Shown one piece after another: positions 11,191 through 22,010 of a DNA stretch of 64,000 nt. The translations under genes were made by a program, and so were the position numbers. The notes beneath the pieces are model-generated. The model had not been told where the DNA came from, made no database searches, and was given only the letters and a program-made list of their open reading frames with translations. Numbering within the stretch: position 1 is the stretch's first letter; each line of letters starts with the position of its first letter. Source of the stretch: Haemonchus contortus (taxonomy: Eukaryota; Nematoda; Chromadorea; Rhabditida; Trichostrongylidae); the NCBI GenBank assembly GCA_000469685.2, contig LS997567.1:23586426-23650425 (forward strand). The letters are read 5' to 3'.

Positions 11191-11550
11191 TGTGGGTGTT
11201 GGACCAGGAAAGCTGTCTGAAGCGCTCGGCACTTTAACTCAAAGCGGTCACCAGCCTGCCTGTTTGACTTCTTTACAAGATTCGCTAGGGAGAGGAACGA
11301 TCTGCCTCGTTCCCTCGAACGAGGAAGGTATTCTCGACATTGCGCGCTCGAGACTAATAGATATGTTACTAATAATGCCTTCCACTTCGCTCTAAGTAAA
11401 TGATCAGTAGATAATAAATGATCAGTGGGATGAAAGCTTACGAATGACAACAGATTCTTAAATTAACCAATAAATAACGAAAAGTTCACTGAAGCATCCT
11501 AAAGTTTTGTCAAACTATCTCTGCCTGCGAAAAACCCCAAACAGGTTGTA

Positions 11551-12451
11551 TTAGGTGTGTGCATAAATATCCACCGTTTTTCGCGTGCAAAAACATACTT
11601 ACCACAAAATTAAAACTAAATGTACGTTAAGCAATGTATTGCCCATCGTTAGCTACAACTTCTTGCCATCTTTCTGGTATCTTGTTGACTCCGGGTCTAA
11701 AAGTATTCATCTTTTGAGGCAATCCTGTTATCCACCCATTTTCGCACTTCTTCGGCATTCCGGAAGCGTATATCTGCCAAACTGACTTGCATGGACCGGA
11801 ATAGGTGGTAATCAGAAAGAGCAAGATCCGGAGAGTATGCGGGCTGAACAAGCTGATCCCACCCAATAACTGCAATTTTTAAAGGGCATTCTTCGCAACA
11901 TGGGGTCTGGCATGTTCGTGGTGAACGGCACCTCATGATATTTTCTTGCGATTAAGGTGAGCTTTTAGGTGAGGGCATCCTACAAACTGTCAAGTTGGTG
12001 TTCGTAGCGGTCAGCAATAACAGTTTCGTTCGAGCTCAGCAGCTAATAGTTCAAAACACCCTTTTGATCCCACCACCAAATGCACGCACAGCATTACTTT
12101 TTGGCAATAAACATTCCGCTTTCGGTGCAAGCTCTTGAGTGAAGAGAAACTATCTCAGCAGGTTCGTTCATATGAAGCTTGTTCTCCATAGAAGCATCCG
12201 GTGGGATTCAATGCCAGTTTTCTTGAAATCAAACAGCAGGGGAAGGGCACTCCGGGGAAACGGTTCATCACGTTCCAAGACAAATCAGTCTGAGAGCAAC
12301 AGGATTTTGGGGCAAAACTGACCTGTGTGCCCTTAAGCAGGTAGCCAATACCCTACTTCACAGATCATGACAGGTTTCACTGGTAAACCTCTAACATGGT
12401 TTGCGCAACGGCCCTTGGAATTCGGCGGCGGAAATTAATGCACACACCTAA
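11551..12451 (-). mobile_element. Truncated mariner, copy 1 of family M1
   Basis: TIRs of about 30 bases (left begins TTAGGTGTGTGCATAAAT; right, reversed, TTAGGTGTGTGCATTAAT) are flanked by TA on both sides. The minus strand encodes the C-terminal part of a mariner transposase, with the third catalytic aspartate in PAYSPDLALSDYHLFRSMQ, then a frameshift to RKWVDNRIASK. At 901 bases it is about 350 short of a full mariner, and the N-terminal half is missing or destroyed. A second copy of almost the same length is at 56750-57655. Confidence 0.85.
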
Positions 12452-12453
12452 TA

Positions 12454-13880
12454 TTTCCAGCAGTTCTCAAGGGGCACGCTGCTGGACGGCACAAGCTTTT
12501 GCTGCAGTCTTTCAGATTAGGTCTATATGACATCGTAGTTATTCATCGAATCAGCGACATTCTGTCACTGACTGCCATACAATTAGCGTTTATAAGCTGC
12601 AAAGCCGATATTCTACCCTGGGAAAGCCATTCTAAGATGTTTATCAGTAATCGCTGAGCGTAAGCAGTCAAAGAATCTTAAAAGTTCCAGAAGTGGCGTT
12701 AGAACTCAAAATAGCAATTCGCAGGCACATTCTCAACCTATTGAGCTCAGTCGCTGGAAAAGTAGATACCCTTTCTGCTTCGTTCTCGCTTCTGCGGTTA
12801 GTGACACGAGCTATGCAAACGTGTGCAGATTGGATCAAGTTCTGACACAAGGGTAATTTATGCTGTGAAAAAGCATTTGATTCGCAGCTACTAGCCTTTC
12901 CTCTCTAACTCAGATTTGTTTGGATAGAGTATAAGTGACGAACTTTGTATTGTTCCACAGAGCGCCTCATCGGAGAAAGGCCATGTCTGATTGGCTTACA
13001 AAGATGCTAGCGACATGGCACTACTGAATTTTGCAAATACGGTAGATGCTAAAGGTGAACCTTCTTGAAACATCATTCTCGCTTCACCGAACTTTTCGCA
13101 ACTGTTATTATGAAGTTTACGGTGCAAGCCTATTGTTGTACAGAGTGGCGAAAAACTACGCGTGGCATAAAGAGCATACAAATTTCATTTTCTACCAATA
13201 GACGCTTGAGAAAATATATCTTTGTATAACAATGTGACACAAAATTTTATAATCACAAATAATTACGAAGTAGCCACCATCAGTTTTGTTCTGGGCGTGA
13301 GAACGTTCTTGCAGTTGTTCTGGCGAGACTAAGGAGGCTTCGGCGGTGAAAAATTTTCATCAAACTAGAGAACGTCCTCACTCGCCGCAAAAAGTTCACA
13401 CGGATTCTTGCATTTTTCTTTTCGGCTCAGCTTTGTCTGATTGGTAAGAATTCGTTTATCGAATAGACGCCCACTTCAGAGTTTTAGCTCTTTAACTGAT
13501 ATGTCAGATGGACCCACATGGGGTCGCAAGAGGCGTGCCATGTAGGTAAAGAGGGATCATGAGAGGGTCGGCATGATGACCCGCGACCTACTCATGAGAC
13601 AGGAACTGAGGGAAGTTTGCGTGGGTTTTCACGGTATACATAGAGAAGTTATTTTGTTTAGAGCATTCGGATCCCATTCCTCACCAAGAGCCTCCCGGAG
13701 ACGTACGCCTTCTGGCCGCCACCGACGCTCGCCCTGCCCAGGATACGTCTCGCCCTCGCTGTCACCTCCCGACAGTTCTTTCCGTTCAAATATTTCAGTT
13801 TTTTTCCTGTTATTGTTGTGCTTAGTTTGGCCATAAACGTTAGTATTTTCGCGTTTGTTCCGTGCACGGTCACAAAATAC
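12454..13880. other. No recognised feature
   Basis: No gene, element end or repeat could be identified. Open frames such as 13573-13836 are low complexity and unsupported. Confidence 0.4.
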
Positions 13881-13884
13881 CCTT

Positions 13885-14250
13885 TGGACGGCTACTATAA
13901 AGCACAGATATCGTTTGAACAGATTTGCGAGAAATATTGAACTGCTTGGCCATCCTGTTTAGGCTCCGATCATCTTTTCAGCCAATACTGTCCTCGAAAG
14001 CCCCACGCGTTTGTCCTGCGTTGCAGTTCTGTTTGCTTCTGCGTTGGGCTCGTACGTACCCTTCCACTTTCCATTGCTATGCAATCTCGTGGACGGTCCT
14101 CAGAGGAATCAAAGCCGCGAGGAAACTGCTATGTTCTTCATCCCACTCTTTGTTACAGCGCAATCGCGTCATACTAGCCTGGTCTTTGCCAAAATCTCTG
14201 AAACAATTTCTTTCCACAAGCCAATAATAGGCAACAAAAAAACAAAATAA
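13885..14250 (-). pseudogene. Mariner/maT-type transposase helix-turn-helix relic
   Basis: In one minus-strand frame interrupted by two stops I read RTVHEIA, QWKVEGYVRAQRRSKQN and SLNRMAKQFNISRKSVQTI. These correspond in order to the paired helix-turn-helix DNA-binding region of Tc1/mariner transposases, with the second recognition helix (ISRKSVQTI) well preserved. No catalytic domain follows, and no TIRs were found. Confidence 0.5.
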
Positions 14251-14660
14251 AAAAAAGTTTGTACAAATGCTCTACACAGTAGCTGAAACCGATTTAATAT
14301 CAGGCGCACGTGATTCCTTGCCACATCGCATATTGCGAGCTTGGTGTGAAGAAAATTCCACGAAATTAATTCAAAAAAAGGAGTCGAACGCCGGGATAAG
14401 AGGCGGATAGAAAATTGAAGAAAATCCAATGTATATTTCAAGAACAAAATCGTCAGTTCAAATGGCAAACTGAATTGTATAACTTAATAGAGTCAAGTCT
14501 ATCTCATAAACCCAGAGTGTCGGCTTTTTCTTTCTGATGGAACTACGGACTCCGGTCTATGAAGATAAGAATTAAGCTGAACAGCTTCCCTTCAATCGTC
14601 TTTTGTTCTATGAATAACAAATGTGAATTCATGGGTGATAATTTTGCAAGGTCCCAAGTA

Positions 14661-15915
14661 TTAGGTTATTCGGAAAGGAATGCGCGTTTGAGCTCAAAAA
14701 ATTTCTTATTATAAATACGAAACTAACCAAGATCAATCCAAAAGATATTCTCCTTCACTATCGATGACTTGTTGCCAACATGTACGCAAAGAATAGATTC
14801 CTCTTCTGAAAAACTCGGCCGGCTGCGAGTCGATGTAGTTGGACACCCAGAGTTGGACTTCTTCGCGGTTTTGAACTTTCTGTGCTGGAGTGCTGCATCG
14901 ACCGGAATAGATGGTAGTCGGATGGTGCGAGATCTGGGCTGTATGGCGGATGAGACAGTACTTCCCAGCCCAATTCCTCAATTTTTTCCAAGGTGGTCTT
15001 CGCGACATGTGTTTGAGCGTTGTGGTGGAGGAATTTCGTCGACGTCGTTTCGACACCTTGACGACGAAGTGCTTGTCGACGCGGCTCAATTGATCTTTGT
15101 AAATGTCCGCCGTAACCGTTTGACCCGAATCCAGGACTTCCAAGTACACTAAACCTTTGCTGTTCCACCAAACACAGAGCATAGGCTTTTTGCCGTGTAT
15201 ATTTGGTTTCGGAGTGGGTTTCGGAGTGTAACCGGCGTCCAACCACTGCCTCTTTCGTTTTGTGTTGTCGAAACAGATCCACTTTTCATCTGAAGTAACA
15301 ACAGAGTTGAAAAAACCACTGTTCTTGGAGCGACAAAGAAGGATTCCTGCCATTGCCACTCGTGTTGCCTTGTTGGCGTCGCTCAGCTGGTGCGGTACCC
15401 ATTTTCCGCACCTGTTTTTCTTACCAATCGTCAGCAAATGCTCATGGATGTTGGAATTTGAGCATCCAAAGCGTACTACCAGTTCTCGGGTGGTTTGGTG
15501 TGGATCCGAGTTAATGACGCCCTTCAACACTTGGTTATCGACGACATGAGGCCGACTTCCATGTTCTTCGTCCTCCAAGCTTTCATTACCTTTTTTTAAG
15601 CGCAAAAACCACCGTCGACACTGGCTTTCTGACAGGGCTTCATCGCCGGATACTCCAGAGATGGTACGATGAGATTCAGCAGCCGATTTTCTTTGCTTGA
15701 AGTCGTACCACATGCAAGCTAGCAAAAGCAATTTTTGATCAAGCATCTCCTGAACTTTTTTCCTCAAAAAAAAAAACAAAGTAGACATAGCTAAAAATAT
15801 ATCACAAGATGCGCAATAAAAAACTCTTCCTAATAGACAAAACTGTTTTGGAAAATCTCCTATAGTAAGGGAGAAATAAATGGAATTAGCGCGCATTCTT
15901 TTCAGAACAACCTAA
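14661..15915 (-). mobile_element. Near full-length mariner (cecropia-like), inactivated
   Basis: At 1255 bases with TIRs of about 28 bases (left TTAGGTTATTCGGAAAGGAA; right, reversed, TTAGGTTGTTCTGAAAAGAA) and TA on both sides (14659-14660, 15916-15917), this has normal mariner size. The minus-strand frame shows the helix-turn-helix (SESQCRRWFLRLKKGNESLE) and the first catalytic D in VVTSDEKWICFDN. The frame shifts near 15090, so the segment with HNAQTHVAKTTLEK and PPYSPDLAPSDYHLF is in another frame, then returns for the end (CWQQVIDSEGEYLLD). The second catalytic aspartate, normally in HDNA, is histidine (HHNAQTH). So it is both frameshifted and catalytically dead. Confidence 0.92.
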
Positions 15916-16019
15916 TAATTATCTCAAATTTCAATTACTCGAACATTCAAAGGTGTTCAAAGGGAATGACAATGGAATTTATACGCAAGTTTGCTTACAT
16001 TATGTACAACAAGCCACAA

Positions 16020-16500
16020 TTACGTTTAAAATATTCTACATAAGCACGGATATACGCTCGAAGTCTGTTCACGAACTCTTCGCGTGTTGCACGCAGATAT
16101 TCACCCCCTTCCCCATTTCTTTCTAGGTGTTCTTGAGTGCTTTCGAGGACTTCAAAGTGGGACGGAAAACACGACAGTTTCCTTTCTAATCAGAAACCAT
16201 GCGGAGGGGTCAGTGGGTTAAGATCAGTAGAACAGGATGGCCATTCTCTATGCTACTTAAGCTGGCTTCGGCACCACTCCTAAAACGACCCTAAGGGCTG
16301 GAAGTCTACCTTGCTTGGAGGACCACGGACTGCTGCAAGAACGGGGTCGGATGAATGCTTGTCTAACAGGATGGCCTTTGAGTAAACGTCCTTCCCTTCC
16401 GATACCGAGTAGACCAATAGGTCTGACCACTGGCTGTGACTCCCTAAATCGCTGCTCGTAAAACTTTCTCTGAGACATGGCACTTCCGAGCTTTCAGTCC
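16020..16500. other. Unrecognised sequence with two open minus-strand segments
   Basis: A minus-strand frame near 16030-16160 reads ESTQEHLERNGEGGEYLRAT and then EEFVNRLRAYIRAYVEYF, charged and helix-prone. Another frame at 16257-16478 is arginine-rich. Neither matches a family that I can name. Confidence 0.3.
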
Positions 16501-16778
16501 AGAACGCAACCTTTTATCTGTAGAGGATTGATCTCACAGTAAAAAATTACTAGTCAGAAAAAAATAGGAAGAGAAGCGTGTCCCCACTCAAGCGTAACAG
16601 TAAGCTCCCGCATTTTTTGGCTTTACACTGCCTAGACATCGCAAATGAAGTGGCATTTTTGCGATAGGAATAGTAATGAAACTTCTGCCTAACAATCCGC
16701 AATATCGACCATTCCGATCGACTCATACCTTGCCGTCCCTTAGGTGTGTCACGCAGGATCATGCTCGGCTCGCAAACG

Positions 16779-17168
16779 GACTATTTTGAGAGGTGAGCAA
16801 ACCAGCCCGTTTGGCCCTTCTGCTGGATGCATTTGCTTATTCTGCGATTCTGTTTAAGGGTCTCATAATCCCACTCAGGGAAAGTACGAGGGGAGTCGCT
16901 TCTAAATCCCAGGTGGAAGACACTTCCTTGTTTATATGTGGAAGACATTGGGCGATTATATGAATCAACTGTTAAAGCGCACCATACTGTCACCGTTGCA
17001 CGGCAGCCCTATGTTCACCGTATAAAGAACTACCACCTGGGATTTAGAAGCGACTTCCCACGTACTTTCCCTGAGTGGGATTATGAGACCCTTAAACAGA
17101 ATCGCAGAATAAGCAAATGCATCTAGCAGAAGGGCCAAACGGGCTGGTTTGCTTACCTCCTATTTTGA
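16779..17168. mobile_element. Fold-back MITE with 140-bp arms
   Basis: The region 16782-16920 is repeated inverted at 17028-17164 with about 95% identity, around a spacer of about 107 bases. The ends read TTTGAGAGGTGAGCAAACC and, reversed, AATAGGAGGTAAGCAAACC. Each arm, read from the centre outward, keeps the same open peptide containing HLGFRSDFPRTFPEWDYETL, so the open frame exists twice. Apparent boundaries are uncertain by about 10 bases. Confidence 0.75.
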
Positions 17169-17504
17169 TAGTCTTCTCTTCAAAGAACTGATCTTTGTAC
17201 CACTTATGCTTCTCTAAATCATTTAAGTGACAATGAACAAGTGAGTAAGTGAGTCATAATTGGAATCAAGAACTTTTACGATGCACTTCCGCCTTTTTCA
17301 TGCGAACGATTACTGGGAGTCTCACTTCAGTAACTACACGTATTGCAAGAGAACAGAAGGAAGAGCACTTCTGAACTTACATATGCAACAGAAGTTCTTG
17401 ACTTTTGGCGACCATTATTTTAGAACACCCTGTAGAAACGGCTTCTGAGCGGTCACAATTGAATTTGCTTACACCAGATTGTTTTTCTCTACTTTTAGGT
17501 TGAT

Positions 17505-17790
17505 CGAGGTGGTGTAGTGGCAAGTGGCGCACCATCTCACACGCACGGTCAGGGGATCGAATCCCGGATCGATGCCCCCGGCTCACCAAGCCTTCCATCC
17601 CTCCGGGGTCAGTGAATCGGCACCAGACTCGTCTGGGAGGATAAACGCACTAACTTGAATATCGGCTGGCCACCGCAAGTCATTGTATAGGCCACATACG
17701 CACTCATCACGCCACTACGATTCTGAATGGAAGTCGAGTGTGGGGGCGCATCCCTCAGACGGGATTGATTAACGCCAAGAACTCTTACTT
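17505..17790 (+). mobile_element. tRNA-derived SINE, copy 1
   Basis: The 5' part is tRNA-like: GAGGTGGTGTAGTGGCAAGT contains an A box (TGGTGTAGTGGC, 11 of 12), and GGGGATCGAATCCCGG contains a B box. A non-tRNA body follows. The same head and the start of the body occur in reverse at 34580-34730. Pol III promoters of this kind drive SINE transcription; movement relies on LINE enzymes, probably one of the LINE families in this window. Confidence 0.75.
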
Positions 17791-18304
17791 GAACTTTATC
17801 CGTGAACTATCATGTATGTGATAGTTGTAGAACATTTTGGGAGCTTCTCTGCAAAAGGTGTATAAGGGCACGTGCGCCTTTCTGAGTTGAAACACGATGT
17901 CAATTTCACAAGACTACAGTAGCGCTTAAAAGTATTCGGCCATTTTTAACTTGCCGTAACTTTTTTCCCAGTGCAGCAAGTCGCATGAAACTTTGATATG
18001 TTTGACTGAAGCATATTTCACACTATCCAACACTATTTGACTGCGAGGCAGCAATGCCCACATAATAAAGGGGCGAGTTTGTGACGTCTGCAGTTATTCG
18101 CACCTTATTTGCGTATTTCTCATCTTCTGTGTTCGACATTAGCGCTCGTACACTTTGCACATGACGAAAACGAAAGAAGTCCTAGAAGCACCAGTGCCCC
18201 TATTTTCAGTTGGTTTTGATTTCAAGCTCTTTGGGATATTTGGAACATGATCAAAATGCAGGTTAATAGTGGTAAATATTCACATTACACCAATGCTACA
18301 CATA

Positions 18305-21300
18305 CAGTGCCTTTCAAAAGTATGTGCACACCCAACATTTTGTTTTTTTTTCGGGAATACCATTGCTTTCTGAAACCCCGTGACCTTCACCATTCAATAC
18401 CTTGTGTGCGATAACCTACGAACATTTTCTCTGAGAAAACATACTAACAGCTAACACAATTTTTTGTTAAAGAAAAACTTCTCCTTAGTTTCAAAAGTAT
18501 GTGCACACTTAGCAAAAAACAAAATTATAACCGAGAACAGAAACCAACATGGCCTCTTCAATTCCAGTAAAGGTTATCGACTACGAGGGGTCATTTGAAA
18601 ATGGTTTCGTTACGGTAGGTTCTTTAGTTACCTTTGAAATAGAATTTTTTGAGCGCGCACGTACTTTTGGAATGGCAACAGGGCCGCTCTTTTTCATACA
18701 TTGCTACAGTACCGGTCAGTGAAGTATGCGTTTTCAATTTTTCAAACATCCGCAAATTTCAACCTTTCGGTGGGAAACTTAAACAGCATGTAACTTTAAC
18801 ACTTAGTAACATTAAACTTGTGCAGCAGCCTAGCAGCACACTTCCAACCGAAATTTGCACTTAATTTTCAAACAGCCCCCTACGCACATTTTTGCCTTCG
18901 ATAACTCGTGGGTTTTTACGTTAGGAAATTCGCGGTAATTCTCGCTCCTTTGTGTCACGTCATGCACCTAGTACATCAATAAGACTTTTCCAATGCACTC
19001 GGGAATCTGTAAGTCACGGCAAAATCAATTTGTCGCCGTTATTCGAGGCTTCCAGGAAGCCTTAACATCCAGGCGAGTTTCTGAAGTTCAAGGCGTGCCA
19101 GTTATGTGCGTACAAGCGATTCGGAAGGATTACAAGGTCACAAGGTCAGCCGAAGCTAAAATTCACCCAGAGGCAGCGAGATTGACCCTATGTCTTGTCG
19201 ATAGGTAAATTGTGCAACGTGCAACAAATGGCTCGCGTCAAAATTTTTCGCGAAATCTCGCCGCCCGAGAGACCAATCCTTTCGTAAACACTGTTCTACG
19301 TCTTCTGAAAGAGGTCGGTCTGTTTGGACATCGTCCAGCAAAGAAGCCGCTGATTACTGCCAAGAATCGCAAAGTGCTTCTCGATTGGGCTCATACCCAC
19401 AAAAACTGGGTAGTCCAGCAGTGGCATAAGGCTATCAAAAGCGACAAACCCAAGTTTTCGCTGTCCAGCAAGGACGAAAACATGTTTGTGTGACGTTCAA
19501 TCGGTACCAGATGCCATGCAGGTTACCAGCTGCTAACCGTGAAATATGGCGGGGGTACAGCGATGATTTACGGTAGCTTCTGTGGCAAAGGAGTGTGCCC
19601 CCTCTGAAGTATCGAGGGTAAGATGGATTCCAAAATGTGCACCAACATTACGAAAGCTGTTATCTATCCGTTCATTCGCAGTATTGGCCCAGGTCACTTA
19701 ATTTTCCAGCAAGGCTATGACCCGGAGCACAAATCGAAGCTGCTCACCAAATGATTCCGTTCCTCTGCTACCGTGGCCGTTGCAATCCCCAGATCTGAGT
19801 CCTATTGAACATCTGTAGGATTGTCTTAAGTGTCAAGTTAAAAACCTTTGAGCCCACAGCAAGCACGAAAAGCTCCTCAACTTAAGACCATATTGGAGAA
19901 CACCCCTCAGGAGGGGATCGACAAACTCATCAAGTCCATGCCACGCCTATTTAAGCCATCATTGACTCTAAAGGTTATGCTACGGAGCATTCATGTCTTA
20001 CTTGTTATATTTGCTCTTATGCAAGTTGCTGCGCTGAGAAATGGAAAATTAAGGCAGATCGAAGTTTCACTGGAATTATGGGGCTTGACCCTTTCTTTGA
20101 CTAAAATCTTTCAAAATATTCCACAATTAACTTAGGCTACTGAAAACGTGCTCTCTATTCACATGCAGTGATAGGAACTCACAGTGAAAAAACCAGATAT
20201 AAAGATGCTGTTTTAAAGAAGCTACGTTTGAAAAACTGAAAACGCATACTTCACTGACCGGTACTGCAGATTCATTCGAGACCCTGGCAGCCATCGTTCA
20301 CAACCTATTCCTGGCCGTCCACGTATTTTGATCGCTCAGGACAACAGGAGAATAGCCCGTCTTTTGGCGAATACTTCTTGGTCTGTGAGTCAAATCCGAG
20401 CTCAGATGGGTTTATCAGTCTTGCGTACGACCGTTTGGCGCTCTATCCGCTCTTATGAGTTTATGACACGAGAGACGATAAAGGCTATTCGACACAATAC
20501 TCGCCACAAGCTGACATGGCTGGAGTTTGCTCGTAGGAACACGGCAACATCATGTTAAGTTGCGGTTGTTCGAGAATTCTCATGATTTTCCTATTTTCAG
20601 AACAAACAACTTGTTGTACCCATTTTGTTCTTGGGTGATCTTTTCTGATGAAAAGAAGTACAATATCGATGGGCGGGGTGGATTTCGTCATTACTGGAGG
20701 TACCTTCGCCGAGAGCCACTCGTGTTTTCGAGAAGGAATTTCGAAGGAGGCTCTTTGATGGTCTGGTTGAGCACACTCCAGCCTTGTCAGCTTGTGTCAA
20801 GTATTGAATCGAAAAGCCTCATCGTCTCTCGTGCGAGATACTCATTAGACCGGATTACTCAAGACGGGCTATTCTCCTGTTGTCCTGAGCAGTCAAAATA
20901 CGTGGACGGCCAGGAATAGGTTGTGAGCGATAGCTGCCTGGGTCTCGAACGAATCTAGCAATGTATGGAAAAGAGCGGCCCAGTTGCCGTTCCAAAAGCA
21001 CGTGCATACTCAAAATTTTTCATTTCAGAGGTAACTGAAGAACCTATCGTAACGAAACCATTCTCAAACGATTCCTCGTAGTCCATAACCTTTACAGGAA
21101 TTCAAGAGGCCCTAGTGGTTTCTGTTCTCGGTTATAATTTTATTTTTTACTAAGTGTGCACATACTTTTGAAACAAAGGAGAAATTTTCCTTTAATAAAA
21201 AATTGTATTAGCAGTCACGATGTTCACTCAGACAAAGTGTTCGTAGGTTATCGCACACAAGGAATTGAATGGTGAAGGTCATGGGTTACAGAAAGCAATT

Positions 21301-21351
21301 GTATTCCAAAAAACAAAATGTTGGGTGTGCACATACTTTTGAAACGCACTG
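18305..21351 (+). mobile_element. Middle Tc3-like element, interrupted, with extended inverted arms
   Basis: The ends are CAGTGC...GCACTG with TA on both sides (18303-18304, 21352-21353). The arms are unusually long: 18305-18706 continues, after the inner insertion, at 20269-20500, and the mirror copy runs from 21351 back to about 20790 with one deletion of about 90 bases. The centre (20500-20790) keeps a Tc3-type catalytic block, VIFSDEKKYNIDGRGGFRHY and then RRNFEGGSLMVW, with the first catalytic aspartate. The N-terminal HTH is open at 20328-20558 (SVSQIRAQMGLSVLRTTVWR). The 5' coding part is duplicated in inverse orientation in the right arm, so no complete transposase exists. Confidence 0.85.
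18707..20266 (+). mobile_element. Innermost Tc1-like element
   Basis: The TIRs CAGTACCGGTCAGTGAAGTA (left) and the same sequence reversed at the right end are flanked by TA (18705-18706) and CA (20267-20268, a changed TA). The length of 1560 bases is normal for Tc1. The plus-strand transposase is readable from about 19000 to 19990 in several frames: EAARLTLCLVDR, LLKEVGLFGHRPAKKPL, GPGHLIFQQGYDPEHKSK, QSPDLSPIEHL and IDKLIKSMPRLF. The second catalytic aspartate (usually FQQDND) is glycine here; the DDE glutamate is kept. Stops and frameshifts make it inactive. Confidence 0.9.
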
Positions 21352-21452
21352 TATTGAAATTTCGCGTGATTAGATCCAGTGGGAAAGAAATTATGACTGA
21401 ACAATACAACTGAAGAAGCATTTCGCCGAATACTTTTGAGCGCTACTGCACC

Positions 21453-22010
21453 TTTGAACCATCATCTTCAACGAGTGGCGCCGCTGCACTGAAGCGACAG
21501 CAAAAGTCCACAACATCAACAGAACATTGGGGAAAGACATCACTTCCATCGCTACCGTCCATCGATGGTTCGCTCGCGTCAAGGAAGGAGACACCGGCTT
21601 CGACGGGCCGTCGACGACTCCGTCAATTTGGACACCATCAAAGAGGATCCGGAAGTTAGCACCTGCAGTCTTGCGACGAGACTTGAGTTCAATCAACAGT
21701 CGTAGGTCGCCTTCAGGCTCTCGGTTACAGAAAGGTGCTGACTCGATGGATACCTCATGTCTTGATCGAGAGCATGCGATACACCCGGGTATCCATTTGC
21801 CAGTCTCTCCTTTTTCGCCCACATCGCAAGGAATTTTCGGAGGACCTGGTTACAGGAGATGGGATCCTCTATTTAACAACTTCCTGACGATCTTTTTTTT
21901 GACAACGAGAAAACCATTGTTGAAACTTGTGCACTTGTGCAAGTCAGGCCGGGACCCGTCTGGCCGGAACTCGGAGACAGGAAGAGTTCATCTTCTGAAA
22001 CGCTATAACT
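21453..22010 (+). pseudogene. Mariner transposase relic
   Basis: Plus-strand segments read INRTLGKDITSIATVHRWF and ARVKEGDTGFDGP, the helix-turn-helix linker of mariners. After frameshifts come VNLDTIKEDPEVSTCSLATR, a WIPHVLIES-like block and EDLVTGDG, which corresponds to the first catalytic aspartate region. The C-terminal half is absent. It starts immediately beside the outer MITE of the nest, so that MITE may have split it or inserted at its edge. Confidence 0.65.

Larger units (their letters stand above)
17917..21450. mobile_element. Outermost Tc1/mariner-type MITE of a three-level nest
   Basis: The left end CAGTAGCGCTTAAAAGTATT at 17917 matches the reversed right end CAGTAGCGCTCAAAAGTATT ending at 21450. 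TA precedes the left end; CA follows the right end. The similarity continues more loosely inward. Without the inserted element (18305-21351) it is only about 485 bases, so it is a non-autonomous element. CAGT termini with TA sites are typical of Tc1 relatives. Confidence 0.8.

Noticed and set aside
17505..17580. Functional tRNA gene
   Set aside because: A and B boxes are present but a proper acceptor stem and anticodon arm could not be drawn, and a second copy with the same body indicates a SINE.
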